DNA of 64,000 nucleotides from Augochlora pura (GCF_028453695.1 NC_135775.1:27810545-27874544), one strand, 5' to 3'; positions 41,028 to 54,345 are shown, counted from the first letter of the stretch. Numbers and translations: made by a program. Notes: a model not told the origin generated them from the sequence alone.

Positions 41028-42398
41028 TTGCTCGCGGCGCTGGACGCCACTCCTCGACAAAAAAGAGCCCGAGAGCCGCGAATCACCCTGTTCCACCTGT
41101 CTCTTCCGGGAATACGGACGTACTCTATCACACGCTCCTCGCGAGCACGGAATTTTAGTTTGTTGCGCGACGGGTAATCGGCCCTGGGTGCATGGTTTGT
41201 TGGTAGCAGAAAGAGAGAGGGAGGGAGGGAGTGAGAGTGAGAGAGAGCTCGGCTTAATAGGTAGCTGAAAGGGGAGCATTATTTTTTCGAGATCTTGGAG
41301 AGGCTCGGCGAGGCTGTGGAATCTGTTTTAACGGAGGGTGGTTTCCATGGTCGAGCACTTAATTTCTAACGTCGAGGCTGATAACGCTGGACGACGAAGA
41401 ATCGCGACCAGACTTTGCAATATAATCGTGCGAATAAATTATCGACGATATTATCTTCGATCAGAATTTATTTGATAGAATTTAGAGAAGAGATGTGGCT
41501 GTAAAATTAGATGTTTTCTTTTCACCCTCGCGGGTATCTTGTATAGCAGTTTGAAAATTAACAGATGAGAAACCACAAATTATTTTCCCAGGAGCACCTC
41601 TTCTTAGAATACCTCTTCTTAGACTAGCTCTTTATCGCTGTAGTATGACATGAATTTTAGTCGGTGCTCGAGGTAATAGGTAATCGAGGCCAGAAATGGG
41701 GGAAATTGTTGATGGGCAAGATGAGGGTTCGTATAGTAGGACGAGGGGCACGAGCATACTCGAGGTGATTATGAAGGATTTTCTTGCCTGGAACAATCTG
41801 ACTTGGCAATGATTGGAATGAAAGGGTGTCCGTTGGGCCCTTCGCATACCAATAAAGCGCAAATCCATGCCTCCTGTGAATTTAACGATCCGGTGAGAAT
41901 TACGGTTTCCTAGCTCTCCACTTTACGATGATCGAAATTGTATAAACACCTTTTGTAATCAAAATCGTGTAATATTTTCGGTAAACGAGGCCTACTTCCA
42001 AGGATAATGCAGAAGGTGGTCGCCTTCGGTGTTCGGTAGCCGCACCGTTAATCGGTCTGAACCGAACAGGTGTAACATTAAAATTTTCATTCGATGACGG
42101 AAAAATGTGCAAGCACCGTAACAAAAATGTTTCGCAGAGGTACACCCCCCTGCGGATCGGCCTGCTCGACCCTCAGCCCGACCCAATTAATATTCGCAGG
42201 TAGCCCGGCAACCCCGTACTACATCACTGTCGCTCACCTCGAAACCAAAACAAGTCCATCGATCACGGATCAGCTCGTAAAGATCTCGAAAAGTTCCCAC
42301 CTTTTCGGTAGGAAAAATCGGCGGCCGGGTTTCTGGAATCGCAGAAAAGCGGCCACGACGATGTGTCAACAGGCCGTGGCCCTAACGCGTTTCGAATA

Positions 42399-42429
42399 CG
42401 CGAGCGAGCGAGCGAGCGAGCGAGCGAGG
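42399..42429 (+). repeat. CGAG tetramer repeat
   Basis: About seven copies. Confidence 0.92.
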
Positions 42430-42909
42430 TGCATCGGTGGCCGGTGCACGTGTGCAGCCTCGCCGATTCTCCCATTGGCGAGTTAATCTGTGCACCGTGG
42501 AAAAGTGGCGTCGGTGGAAACGTAAGGGGGCGTGTCGCGTTTGATTACACAGAAGTCGACGGCTTTCATGGGAAAGGAAGCGGAACCGGGTCTCGAAGCT
42601 TTGTCCGCGCGGTAGCCAAGCGCGAAAATATATATATTTTTCGGCCGGGTGGTGTGCGCCGCCGCCTCCGCCACGCCGCCCCAGAAGCGAGAGAGAGAAG
42701 ACCAGAGCCGGGAAACGCTCGCGCCGAGAGAGACGCGAGGACGGGCCGAGTCTAAAAACCCGAACAAATTACTGAAAGATTCGACTGAATGTGGCCTGGT
42801 CCAACCGGGGGCTGACCTGCTGACCATTGTTGGCTAAATTGTTGCGTAAGAGAAGCTCATTCTGGGCGGAATATTGAAACGCCCGCGTCGGACTCGGGAC
42901 CCGAGAGAG

Positions 42910-43003
42910 ACCGTTCGAGCGAGCGAGAGAGAGAGGGAAAGAGAGAGAGGGAGAGAGACAGGGTGAGAGAAAGAGGTAGAGAGGGAGCGAGGGAGAGAGA
43001 CTC
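42910..43003 (+). repeat. GA-rich microsatellite
   Basis: Imperfect purine tract with GAGC and GGGA interruptions. Confidence 0.88.
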
Positions 43004-43144
43004 CCGGAGCTTTCGAGCACCGAGAAGTGCACGCCGGAATGGAACCCGGGTTTTGTGCGGCATACAAAACGGGAAGTCGCTTTTTAGACGCCGGATTTCG
43101 GTGAGAATTCCCGGCTCCGAGCTGTTTCCACTCGCCGCCCGCGC

Positions 43145-43176
43145 TGCACCATCGCACCGTCGCACCGTCGCACCGT
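43145..43176 (+). repeat. CGCACCGT 8-bp tandem repeat
   Basis: Three perfect copies preceded by one diverged copy. Confidence 0.88.
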
Positions 43177-43239
43177 CGCGCCCTGCTCTTATTGACGCTC
43201 CCGTGTAATTAACAGCCGTGTTAGTTAATTAATTGTGAG

Positions 43240-43272
43240 CCTCGGAATCTCCGCTCTTAATTGATTCCGAGG
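43240..43272. repeat. Perfect 10-bp inverted repeat beside a TAAT cluster
   Basis: CCTCGGAATC at 43240-43249 is the exact reverse complement of GATTCCGAGG at 43263-43272, with a 13-nt spacer. Just upstream (43205-43234) are GTAATTAA and TTAGTTAATTAATTG, homeodomain-type cores. Confidence 0.75.
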
Positions 43273-44703
43273 AGTTCTTTGTTTTCGGCTAAAAATTTTT
43301 CATTCTCCCCGAACCAAGCGCGGCGCGTTTTACACGACCAGCCTCGATGAGACAGATCGCGCATTAATGCCCAACCTGATTAGCTCCGTTACTTTTAGAA
43401 GGAAATTGCAAGTCGCTGTTTCTATCGTACAACCACAGCAATTGGTAAGTAATTCGGAGTCTGCAAATTCCTGCCGTGTCTCCGAATTCCAAAGAATACT
43501 CTCGACAGCTCGACGAAAGTTTTAATTGTTTTCCAGTCGAACAGATCGCGGCCAAGTTCTCGTTCCCGTGAAATCGCCTCGTTTCCAGCATTTCGCCTCG
43601 TTGTTTCGTGATAAACATAGAGCCGGCGCGGAGCGGCTTCCGTTAGCCGAAGGAGTAACACTTCATCGCAACAAGTTATTTTCGTGTTAAACATCGTCCA
43701 CCGCTGGGATACCACACCGGTGCCGCAGCCGGGTCTATTCTGGTTTCCATATTTTTAGACGAGTACACCGTGGCGCACACGCCGGTTGGTGTCCTCGCCT
43801 GGCTCGGTCGAGATAAATGTAAATTCAATCCGCCTGCCGCGGCGGCTCAAGAATTGATACTTCCTGGATTCCAAACGGCTCCGTGGAATTTCGTGGCTTC
43901 CTTACGGCCTGGACATTTCTCATTCCCACTGCGATCTCTTTATTTCTCGATACTGCGGGAACCTCTTTATTTGCAGCTCCGAAATTGGAATTTTCAACAG
44001 CGGAGAATTCAATTGTGCAGAATTATTTTATTTCACTCGCGTTCCAGATTCACCTGGTTGTACAATCCAAACAATTCGTAATATTTTGCACTCGATTTCT
44101 GTGCAACCGGGAAATTCTAGAGCTTCAAAAATTGTTCGAATGTCAAATTCTGCCGACTATAACGTTGGAAGGTGATTCGCGTTGCACTCGAGTTCTATGG
44201 AACTACAAATTTTGAGGTCCAATGGATTCCGAGGATTCTCTAAAAATTCTGTCTCCTAATTTCTCTAGATCTTCAATGTCTGGAATTCCGTTAATTTGAT
44301 TTCTAATCGAAGTTTCTGAATTTTTTAAAAAAAGCTACGACATTGCAACGATTTTGCCTATAGACAGGTGTCGGAACTCTTTAAATCCAGCTTTCGAAAA
44401 TTCCAACGCCCAGGAGCTCGTCTAATTCCATCGCAAACACGAGACTCGGGGAATCGATAAAGTATATCACGGATGCAGGCTCCCAACAAAACGGGGACCC
44501 CTGCTCGCTTCCAATTAACAAATTCCGCTAATCTAATTTTCAATTACTTCCGGCAGCGGTCTCAGATTCCCTAGAGCGATACTTGCGAAACTCGGTTGCA
44601 TGCGAACACGTCCAAGACTCGGTAACCGAAGATCCTCGGCTACCGAATCTCCTCTGCGGGGAACGACTCGTTTCGGAGTTGAAAGGACCAGAGGGTGAAC
44701 AAG

Positions 44704-44744
44704 GGGGAGAGACGGAGAGAAAGGGAGAGAGAGAGAGAGGGGAG
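44704..44744 (+). repeat. GA-rich microsatellite
   Basis: Purine tract, purest at 44725-44739. Confidence 0.88.
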
Positions 44745-46021
44745 ATCGCCGCAGGCTCGACAGCCGGAAGGATTCCCGTGTGTCGGAAGCTGTGCCCGGT
44801 CCGAAACCTCAGAGTCTGCGCGAGGAAACCTCGTGCTTGCCAAACGGTGGGTCGACACTTAAAAATACAAATTCGTCGAACAAAGGGGGAAGCGTTATCG
44901 TTCGCCGTGGGGTATCGGTTCCTGGCAGCGTCGAGAGGAACCCGAGGACTTCGAAGATGCAGCGTGTACGACGGGGACGGCGAGACAGAGACGAGGAGCG
45001 TGGGGATGTGGGTCGGCTCGGCGGCTCGGCTCGGCTCGGCGTTCGAAGACGAGACGCTTTCGAGAAGCATCGGGCTCATTATGGGTGCCAACCCCCCGCA
45101 GTTCGACCTCGAAACTCACGGGGGGTCGCTCTGGAATTTGTCTCCTCGGATCGGCCGGGGGAAAAATGACGGCAACCCCGGAGGACGAGTTTTAACTGAT
45201 CGTCGCCATCCGGGGGGTGGTTCGTCACGTTATTGACGAATTACCCTTATTGGCTCGCTCTCCGGTGCCCTGCGGGTAATGAACTGTGATTTACTGTATC
45301 CTGATCTCTATAATCGCTGCCGCAGAGCGGCAAAAATATCGAGCTTGCTTTTACACGCATGGCTATGCTAACTAAACATTGCTGCGTTTGCGTCGATAGA
45401 TTTATTTTTGGGTTTCGACATGCTGGTGGAGCATAGCGATTGTTCTAATAAAGTTGAAACTTATTAAACCGTGGATTTGTCTGAAACAAATCGCTCAAAT
45501 ATTATCCACGAAATCTCTATCGATTCCTTCTTTCGGAAGTTTTTGAAACGAGAATCGGCTCGCAGCGCCGAAATTTCCAAGAGAGGAAGCGGAGGACGAG
45601 AGTCGTCGAATCTCGTCGAGAGAAGGAAAGCGAAGTGAACGACGATGATCGACGGAACGTGGACGCAGGGCTCCGGCCGGAGTCTGTCCCTCCTGCGGGG
45701 GTCCCTGTTGCACAAAACAAAGTCTTTAGGTCTCCTTAGCACGTTCAGCGGGTCTTGTAACGCGGGGAAGGCAGCGTGACGGGCGCGGGACTGCCGGACA
45801 CGCTGCCATAAACGCATTACAGCCGGAACGAATGGGCTCTGTCAGCCTCGAGAATTTTGGGGAAACTCTCTCTTCCGTCCACGGGTCGCGCGACTTCTAC
45901 CAACAACCACCCTCCCTCTCGTTCTGCTTCTTCGCCTCGGTCGGCATTGTCGGGCAACTGCCGGATAAATGGTTGAAATTTGCGACGATGACCGTGGAGG
46001 AACGCAAAACGAGATAATGGG

Positions 46022-46046
46022 GGCGCGCGCGCGCGCGCGCGCGCGG
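46022..46046. repeat. Alternating GC run (about 12 units)
   Basis: Uninterrupted alternating G and C, the sequence type most prone to Z-DNA. It lies in a CpG-rich context. Confidence 0.93.
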
Positions 46047-48045
46047 TCTCAACGAGTAAATATATGGACGGGGGCCCTTTAACCGGGTCCACAGGACCCT
46101 GCGGGCCCTCCCATTCCTCCTGCTCCCTTGTTTCGACCTTGTGACAGGTGATTGTCTATCGATGTTTCGCGTAAACGGTCCTAGTTTGTCGGTATACTAC
46201 GCTCGAAAGCCTAAGGGCGAGAGCCGATTGTTTCGGCGAAACTTTTTGGTAGGAGAGCTTTGTATAAAACAATAGCATTGAAGGATTTATCGCGTGAATT
46301 TTTCTGAGACAGAGTTTTATATCGTACACTTCGTGTTAATTAAAAATATCGCGGAACGTAGAGTCCATTTAGAGCGTTTAAATTTTATTCGATAAGATTT
46401 CCCCCAGTCTGCGTAGTTAATTTAAATAAAAGCTAGATATTGAAAGAATTATTAGAGCTAGATTGAAAAAATTACTCTCCGACTAATACACTATCGATGA
46501 TGGAAATATTTTCGCAGCAAGAACTCTGCGGAGGCTTAATTGATAAGAAGATGAAGGCGCCCTAATTGCGACTGCCCAATTGTTACGTCACGACTGCGAA
46601 AAATGGCGATTTCGCGGAGGTACGTTTTCGAAAGTGGTACCATCTGCCACGGCGCGATGAAAGGCGCACGGTCGCCGGGGTCTGGGATTCTAAGAGAATA
46701 CAATTGAGGTTTTCCGAGGATGGGTAAAGAAGGGGAACAGACGGGGCGTAGTGTTGGTTCCATAAACACCCGCAAAGGCCAACCTCCCCAGCCGCCTCGA
46801 GGAACGTCTCTATTACGAATGACGGATGGCTCGGGATTTCGTAAAAATCGGACCCTTTCGACGCGTCGATTTCTATTTTATGGAAATTTTTAATCCCGTC
46901 TGTGTCGGCTGCTTCCGGGCGAATTTCAAATTCTACGGAGATAAAAGGGGTGGCAGGATCCATTTGGCTTCCCGTACCTGCGCAACGTTGTTGGAAAACT
47001 GAAGCCTGACCTAATGATGCCTCTGACAAATGGAACGTTGTCCCGCGATGTTCTTTAACGCGATCCGGGACCGACTATTTTACCAGCAAAGCAGGACCGT
47101 CCATCCAGCTTTGTTGGAAATTGGAAATTGAATGACCAAAATTGAATCCATGCCGCGAACGAATCTTACTTTACGTGGAAGTTGGCGAAAATATTTCGTC
47201 GATAGATTTTTCTATGCAAACCCCGGACCTCGTTTCGCAACTCGCTGAAACGGACGTCGGAGCTAGACATCGTCGAATGCAGCGCATGTTAATATAAATT
47301 CAAACATTTCAAAGAAAAAGGTCGAGCGAAAACGTGGTCCTTTGATTAAACATTTTCCTATGTTCAGAGCGAAATAAAAGTTTGCTAAAATTATCTCGCG
47401 CTCTCTGCTGCACTGTCACACCGTACGCCCTTCCGCGCGTCCCTCGGTTTTATCATAGTGGAATAAAATTCACCGTTTAATTATATCAAGATTGAATATC
47501 CGGCAGCAGAACGGCGGAATAGAAAAATGTGAACGTAAGGATTCGGCGCGACGAATCGCGGGAAAATGACCCCGCGGAAGCAGCAAATGACGGAGAGCAA
47601 GGAAGTTGATGGACCAATGGAATCATCGGCGTAGGTCGATACAAGGGAAGAAAGCGGAGGGAAGTTTCGATCGGAGGATCGAAAGGAGGATAAAGTCGAC
47701 GTCGCCGTACCCCGCGTATAACCACGGATTGCCGGGGTTCTTTATGGGCAATCTATGGTGATGGAGATGATAGGCAAGCAGATATACGTAAACCTGATTC
47801 TGGAGGATCTTCGGCGACCCTACTGGAAAGCGAGTACGCGGCTGGAAGCGGCGGGAGAACCGCCTCGATTCCCCAATAGTTTAACTTACGGCCGGATTTA
47901 CTGGCGGAGATAGGAGAACCCCCGTGTATTGGCTGATAGACCCGCGACACCTACGCTCCCACGAATCCTCAGCGGTCCTCAAACTTCCCCGAACTTTTTC
48001 GGGGACGACCAAAATTTTTTTTCCTCCTCGCCACGTCGCGCCCTC

Positions 48046-48085
48046 CCTCGCCTCGCCTCGCCTCGCCTCGCCTCGCCTCGCCTCG
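48046..48085 (+). repeat. CCTCG pentamer repeat
   Basis: Eight perfect copies. Confidence 0.95.
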
Positions 48086-49158
48086 TCTCTTCTCATCGCG
48101 TCGACGAGCGAAGCTTCGATCTCCCAATAGCGTCGCGCTTCTTGATTGAGCCTGGCCGATCTGTTTCCGGTGGACTGCGGATCCTCTCAGATAATCGGCT
48201 CGATAGCCTACACTTTCGACGCAGGATAGTTTCAAAATGGAAAATTGTTTCGGAGAGAAAGTTGCTCCTGCGAAGACTAAAGTATTATACCGTGAGTCGA
48301 GTAATTTACTCTCACCAGTTGCTATGCAGCGAGGAATCAGAATAGCGATGCACCGAGATACGATTGTTGAGAACGAACTCTTTTACATATCAAATTCGAT
48401 TGTACGCAGACTCGAGTATTAACAAATAGGAAAGGATGAACAATATAGCTTGTCGTTTTCGTGTATACGAAATCAAAGCGTATTCGTGCAACTTCTCGAA
48501 TGAGATTTTTGGCGCAGTCAAACATTTCTCAATCGCGGAGAAGAAAGAGAAAAATGTTTCCAGATGAAATAAAAATTGACCGAGCATTTCCCGTCGTTGT
48601 CGGCAATGGGAATCGCGATGCCGAAAGTAGCGGAGAAATGTAGCCATCCAAGGGGACCGACCGAAACAGAAAAAGGGGATATTTCGTAGCATCTTGCAGA
48701 TCCGGTCGATCGACACCGGTAAATTGTCGGCGACGGTGCGGAAAAGCGTCGAGTCCCAAGAAGCAAAAGGAAAAGCGGCGTGGAGGCCGGTGGCCGAGCA
48801 TCGCGTCTCTCCAGGCATCAATTAAATTACAGCCAGCCGGTGTCCAGTGGAAGCGAGCGAGCGGATCCGTGGTGTGACTCGTTGCTCTCTCGATGGCCTC
48901 TCTCTTTCCCTCTCCTCGTCTCTCTTCGTCTCTTGCTCTCTTTCCCCCTTCCTCTATTTCTCTCCGGAGGCGGCACTGGAAACCGTATCTCGAGCGTGTC
49001 CAGGATACCGTCGGATGCAGCGTACAGGAAGCACTTGGGTCGCGCAGGAAGCACCCCTGCTTCAGCGACACCGACGCGGCGAAAGAGAATAGAGCGGGAC
49101 GAGGGTGGGTGCCGGCGGATGGTGCGAGAGGGTGCGAGAGTGCGAGGGACGGGAAAGC

Positions 49159-49186
49159 GGAGGAGGAGGAGGAGGAGGAGGAGGAC
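49159..49186 (+). repeat. GGA trimer repeat
   Basis: About nine units; reads as poly-Glu or poly-Arg in open frames. Confidence 0.93.
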
Positions 49187-50860
49187 GTGGACGAGGAGGA
49201 ACGAGCGAACGAGCCGGCAGGGGGAAAAAGGAGGAAAGGAGCATCGCGACGCGGAAAGAGGGACGGGGAAAGAGCAAAGAGGGCGAAGGGATGGAGCTTG
49301 GTCTCATCTTGCCTCCACAAAGCGGCGCCGCATCAGATAGCATTTGTTTTAAATATATGGATCGAAGGGTGTGGGCGCGAGCCCGCCACGGTGGAACGAG
49401 ATAGCCGGGAGGGTGGGCGCAGGACGAGCAGCCGGGGCTGGAAGGATACAATACCCCATATCCCACGCGAAAAACCGGCCCACACTTTTATCGCGCGCGC
49501 GAAAGCCGAAAGGAGAACAGGGGGGAAAGAGGGAAAGAGGGATCGAGGAGGGAGAGGGACACGTTTATACGACGCAACTCGTTTTCCTCGGTATTCCGCC
49601 GGCTCCCGAAGCCAATACTCCAACCCCTTGGATACGAACGAGACTAACCCGTGACCCTGCCACCCCCTGCGGCCAGATATCGGCTTCCCAATAAGCTAAC
49701 CGGCGCGGAGCAGTCGGTTACAACCTGTATCCGTGTCCTGGTTTCCGGCCAGGCTGCGACCAAGTGCTTTCTTCTCCGACGTAGATTAACAGATCCCGAA
49801 ATATGCAAAATATCAACTTCGCTGATGGTTATTCGATAAAGTTGCCGGCCAAACGGCCCCAACTTTCCAGCGAATATATTAAAACCGAAAAGCTGACGAC
49901 GAACTATCGACTATAGTTTTATTGTGAAACGATCTTGCATGTTCCGATTGCATTCGCCTTTCTCTTGGCTCCTTCAACGAACGATAGATAGTAGAGTCTA
50001 CTTTAAATTTTGACTCGACAGTGTCCGCAAATTCCATTACTCTGCCAACCAAATTCACCCCAATAGACGAAAAATTAGAATAAATGAAACGGGACCGAAA
50101 AGCGATGGATCTTTCAACTGCTGTAAATCTGTATGACAAATCTTCTACCTTGCGTGTACCCTGCAATTTGTCACGAGACGAGAAACCACGGCGACGACCG
50201 AAAGGATTCCGGGCGGACAGGATCTACACGATTATGGTACCGCGTACTCGAGATCGGCCGACGCGCGAGGGCCATTCATGCGGCGTCCATAACGCGTTTT
50301 AGGGCAACGCCGGAAGCCCCCCGGAGCCAAACGCTGGAGGTGGCCGGATCTCGGTGTGAAACGGTGTTCATTGTCGGCTCTATTGTCAGCCATAAGTAGC
50401 TGCAAGTCCTTGGAACGCGTTACAGCTTCCGAGGAGAGCGGGAAATTAGTGCTTTCTTGCCGAAAAATGTCCAACGAATGGCCGCGTGTCCCGTTACCCT
50501 AATAAATCCACTTCGACGATGCTCCATCCATCATTCGAGTTCGCAAATGGCAAAAATACAAATTCACGATCAGCTTCCTCGTACTCCGGTATGGACGGAG
50601 CAGGTATGGACGCTCTAAAATTTCCTCGGCTCGCCCTCGCATAACGGCCAACACTTTCGTTTGCTAATTCTCTCTATCGAATTCCGTCAGAACGACGCGA
50701 AATTCCGAGGCTGGGCAAAATCAAGCCCCGAGGAGAGAAGCTCCGAGCCGAACGAGAGATCCGTCAAGCGTCGAGGTACACAGTGTCGATTTAACACGGT
50801 GGACCATCGTTTGCCGGGGAAGTAGACAATTCCAGGCGGATCTTGGGCCCGGAAGGGCGC

Positions 50861-50896
50861 GTCGGGGACGGCGGGGACGGCGGGGGTGACGGCGGT
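50861..50896 (+). repeat. CGGGGACGG 9-bp G-rich repeat
   Basis: Two and a half copies with G4-G5 runs; G-quadruplex-prone on the + strand. Confidence 0.8.
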
Positions 50897-51149
50897 AATG
50901 CTTGACCGACGGTTTTATTCGAAGTCAGCTCGAGTTACGAGATCGATGGACGCAGTTACCGGAAGAGGGTTCATGGTGGCAGGGACAGAGAGGCCCGGAG
51001 GGGTGGGTGGCCGAGCAACTCAGGTCGAAGGAGATTTAATACGATCACTGGCGCGAATATCGCGCCCCTTCATCCCCCCGTTACAGCGTCCTGGACTTCA
51101 TCGTCCAGGTGCTCGTTGTCATGCATGCTCGTGTACCCGTATCGAGGGC

Positions 51150-51215
51150 CGTATCGAGGGCCGCCGCGGCGCGGCGTGGCTCGGCGTGGCGCGGCGTGGC
51201 GCGGCGTGGGGGTGG
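51150..51215 (+). repeat. GCGGCGTGGC-type imperfect repeat
   Basis: Units of 10 bp with T/C and G/C changes, preceded by a duplicated ATCGAGGGCCG. Confidence 0.75.
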
Positions 51216-53184
51216 CCGGGGGTGGTTATGTCGCAGGCCGCGCGGACGTTCATTAGCGGCTGCACAGGATGGATCTCGGAATTCGTGTAGCAAGGCCTCT
51301 CGCGCGCGCTGTCCAGGGGGGTGGAAACGAGCAAGGAACGAGAGCAAGTTCGACGAGGAGCTATAGTACACTCCACTCGACGGAGAGTTAATCCACGTGT
51401 GAAATTCGAGCGACCTCCGACCCCTACAAGTGCCTCTCTTTCTCGTTTTCTCACTTCTCGCGCACCGCTCCCGCGGACTGAAAACCCTCCTCGACGATCA
51501 GCCACCCACCCCTCACCGGAAACCCTCGCGCGTCCCCGCTTTTGTCGCACGGACACCGATCGACGACGAAGGAATGCTCCCGCGCGGAAATCGGCGCCCA
51601 GGAATTTTTTCGACGACGGCAAATTAACCTGGAACCCTTTCGCGATACCTACTCCTTCCTGGCGATGGATCCGCGGACGAGGACGACCTAGGGCGTGGGA
51701 ACAGACTCTGCTGGATACGGAAGGACAGAGGCGCGTCTGGTCATTCGGAGATGTTTTTCGTCGAAAACTATTAGACCTAGAGATCTTTTGATGATTTTTT
51801 GATTCGATGCTTTTATTTTATAAATATCACAAATTAGATGATGTAACTCTTGCCACAGGTATGATACAAACGAGGAATTAGGAGAATGAAAAACAGCTCC
51901 GGATTTTTCCGAGGACCGATTTCAGATGCCAAGCGGTGCGTTTTTTGGGCCAAGCGGCCGGAGAATCTGGAACGATATTTTTTTCTAGGGCAGCCGTAAA
52001 GAAATAAAGCCAAAAGAGGATCGTGGGTTTTGATTTACTGTCGGCCTGAATCATTTCTAGCATTCTACCGCTTTGAAATAGGACGTCGCGGCGGTATGGG
52101 GGCCGAGTGTCTCCTCTCCCGGTTGGACGACCGGCGGACCCAGGCCGCCAGGATATATTGCTTTTATCTATGGAGATCGACGGGGGGGCGGTGACCGGTA
52201 CGTGCCGGTCACAGTGATGCTAATCAAGGAGTAATCTCTTCTAATACGCGCTTTAGAATGCGCGACGCCGCGCCCGTACCGTAACGGCAGCTGCGCGAGA
52301 GATCGCGTGTGCCTTTTTCATCCCCCCACCCTACTCGGGACGTCGAACGCGATATTGGAAAATTGGCGACACAGTTCCCGGTGCAAAGGCTCCTCAGGTA
52401 ATAACTTCGACTCACCCGGTCTGTAATTAATAAACCGTATTGATTGATTAAACCGGTACCAGTTCGTCCGTCCGTTTGTCTCCGATGGTTTACCGTTGGA
52501 AAACTGGAAACCGAACTCCTCCCACGTATCTGTATTCCTCGATTGTTTTAATCACGTTTTTTCGGTATCTACGATGAATTTATCGAATCGCGATTCGAAA
52601 AATTCTCTTGACACTAGAAGTATCAAAAATGGCATCGAATCATACTTTTATTCGATTAGATTCAATCTTGCCATTGTTGTAAAGTAATATATTCTGACGT
52701 GAAAATATCTGATCGATCCCTAAAAAAGTTTGTAATCGTCAAACTGTGGATCCGAATGGAAAATAGATATCAGCTTTTTTTACGTTTTTTACGCGTTTTT
52801 TTTTACGTAGAATACTTCACGTTTTACCACTGGAATATTACGTTTCATCGCGACGGGCGGTTTCCGAGCAAAACGGAAACGGTCTCTTCCAACAGTAAAT
52901 CAAAGCCCAAGATCCTCTTTTAGGTTTATTTCTTTACTACGGGTCTTGAAAAAATCGTTACAGATTTTTCGCCACTCTAGGCCAAAAAACTGCCCTGTTT
53001 TGGTTTCGAATTAGTGCAAGACGTCCCTGAGACCCGGCATAAACGCGTAAAACACGGACGGTCGTCGTGCCAGAGTCGGACTGGCCTTACAAAAATGGTG
53101 GACCGCGCCTATTAAAATATACGACACCGTTATTAAAAACAAACCACCGTTACGCCGGGTTCCCGATCCAAAAATACACGAAAC

Positions 53185-53239
53185 GGGATCCCGCTTTTTG
53201 GGGTTCTCGCCTTTTTGGGTGCCCGCTTTTTGGGATCCC
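53185..53239 (+). repeat. CTTTTTGGG triplicate bracketed by GGGATCCC palindromes
   Basis: Three CTTTTTGGG copies spaced about 18-20 nt apart lie between GGGATCCC at 53185-53192 and again at 53232-53239. Confidence 0.75.
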
Positions 53240-54345
53240 ATTTCGAGAGACGCCATTCACCGATCCGCGCCGGACACCGGGCGTCCCAGTAAAAGCATAA
53301 AAATCGGCCATAATGGCCAGACACTGTTAACCGAAACTGGGTTACAGATGGCTCCCCGAGAAAACACTCGCGATTCCGACCTTTTTTTTTTCCGCCCGCG
53401 TACCTGAGAAAAACGTAAAGAGAACATTCCCGTTACGTTCCAGAAAACTCCGGGGAGACTCTTTTGTGACCGTCACCGTTCCGTTTTCCCGTAACGTAAT
53501 CATTGATAGTTTATGGTAATGGAAGCGGAAATTGGAGACCCGTTTATTGGCGATGTTTCGCCGCATTGCTGGAAATTTTATTTCGAGGTGAAAATAGACG
53601 CGGCGAGGTACGAGGAACCGATAAACGGTCGTAAATTGTTTGGAATTGCGGTTGGCTGAGAAAATGAAAAATTCACAATTGTCGCAGAAACTTCGAATAA
53701 AGAACAATCGTCGTACGTTCTTTTCAAAAGCCTCTTTCTTTTCTACCCCTTCCACCGAACGGAATAATTGCCGATAAATTGCAAATTTTTGTAAAGAAAA
53801 AAAGGTCCTGGAGCGACTGACACAGGATATAGGAGAAAAGCGAATGGAAATGTCTCTTGTTTGGACAATTTTAATGAATTCCTATAAAACCATTAAAATC
53901 TCCGCTTAATTACAACCCTTGAAGACAATTTACCCCATGCTTGCAGGGTCGCCGAGAAAAATAATGTTCGTACGAAAAGAAAAATTATTTACAACGTAGC
54001 CATAATGTAATTTCGGACCCTGGCCACACTTTTGCCGAATTTTCGGAAAAAGGGCTGCAGAGTCGAACAGCTCGCGTCCGGCGAAACGGTGTGTCGGGGA
54101 TAGAGTGCCGAGTGATTTGCAAGGGTCAGATCGATCGTCCATAACCCTAAAACGATAGGGTAAAACAGCCGGTACCTGAGGGGGGCTAAAAAACGGTAAA
54201 AATCTTGGGAGTCGGTGTAACGGGCCGCGCGCGTAGTGACCCACATGCAGCGCCGTCGTTCGAGGCGGGGGCGGAGAGAAAAAACGGTACTGCCTCGACC
54301 CTTTCGCCCCGGGAAAAAGAGAAATCATAAAACGCCGGGGCCCGA

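Larger units (their letters stand above)
36602..41280. other. Gene-free region dense in microsatellites
   Basis: CCCT, CT, CCTT and GA repeats dominate 37080-37970 and 40420-41030. The longest open frames of the window lie here (minus 37022-37927, 301 codons; minus 40344-41279, 311 codons), but both are built on repeat-derived Ser/Leu or Arg/Glu runs. Between 38150 and 40400 the DNA is plain, with no supported gene. Confidence 0.55.
41281..46050. other. Gene-free region
   Basis: Plain AT-leaning DNA at 41280-42350 and 43700-44540; GA tracts, CGAG and CGCACCGT repeats between 42400 and 43180. A precise 10-bp inverted repeat next to TAATTAATTAAT lies at 43221-43272. The 217-codon frame at 44583-45236 crosses a GA tract and has no recognisable domain. 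Confidence 0.5.
46051..50900. other. Gene-free region
   Basis: AT-rich at 46250-46520, then mixed. It holds the CCTCG repeat and the GGA repeat. The minus-strand frame 46583-47029 (148 codons) has a non-repetitive, protein-like composition but no recognised domain. The 253- and 263-codon frames at 48529-49654 follow GGA and CT repeats. Confidence 0.5.

Noticed and set aside
40344..41279. 311-codon minus-strand open frame, longest in the window
   Set aside because: Ser/Leu and Arg/Glu runs come directly from the GA and CT tracts at both ends; no recognisable domain.
44583..45236. 217-codon plus-strand frame
   Set aside because: Runs through a GA tract and a CTCGG repeat; no recognised domain; similar frames overlap it.
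48893..49654. 253-codon plus-strand frame
   Set aside because: Crosses CT and GGA repeats giving poly-Glu; no start context or homology.
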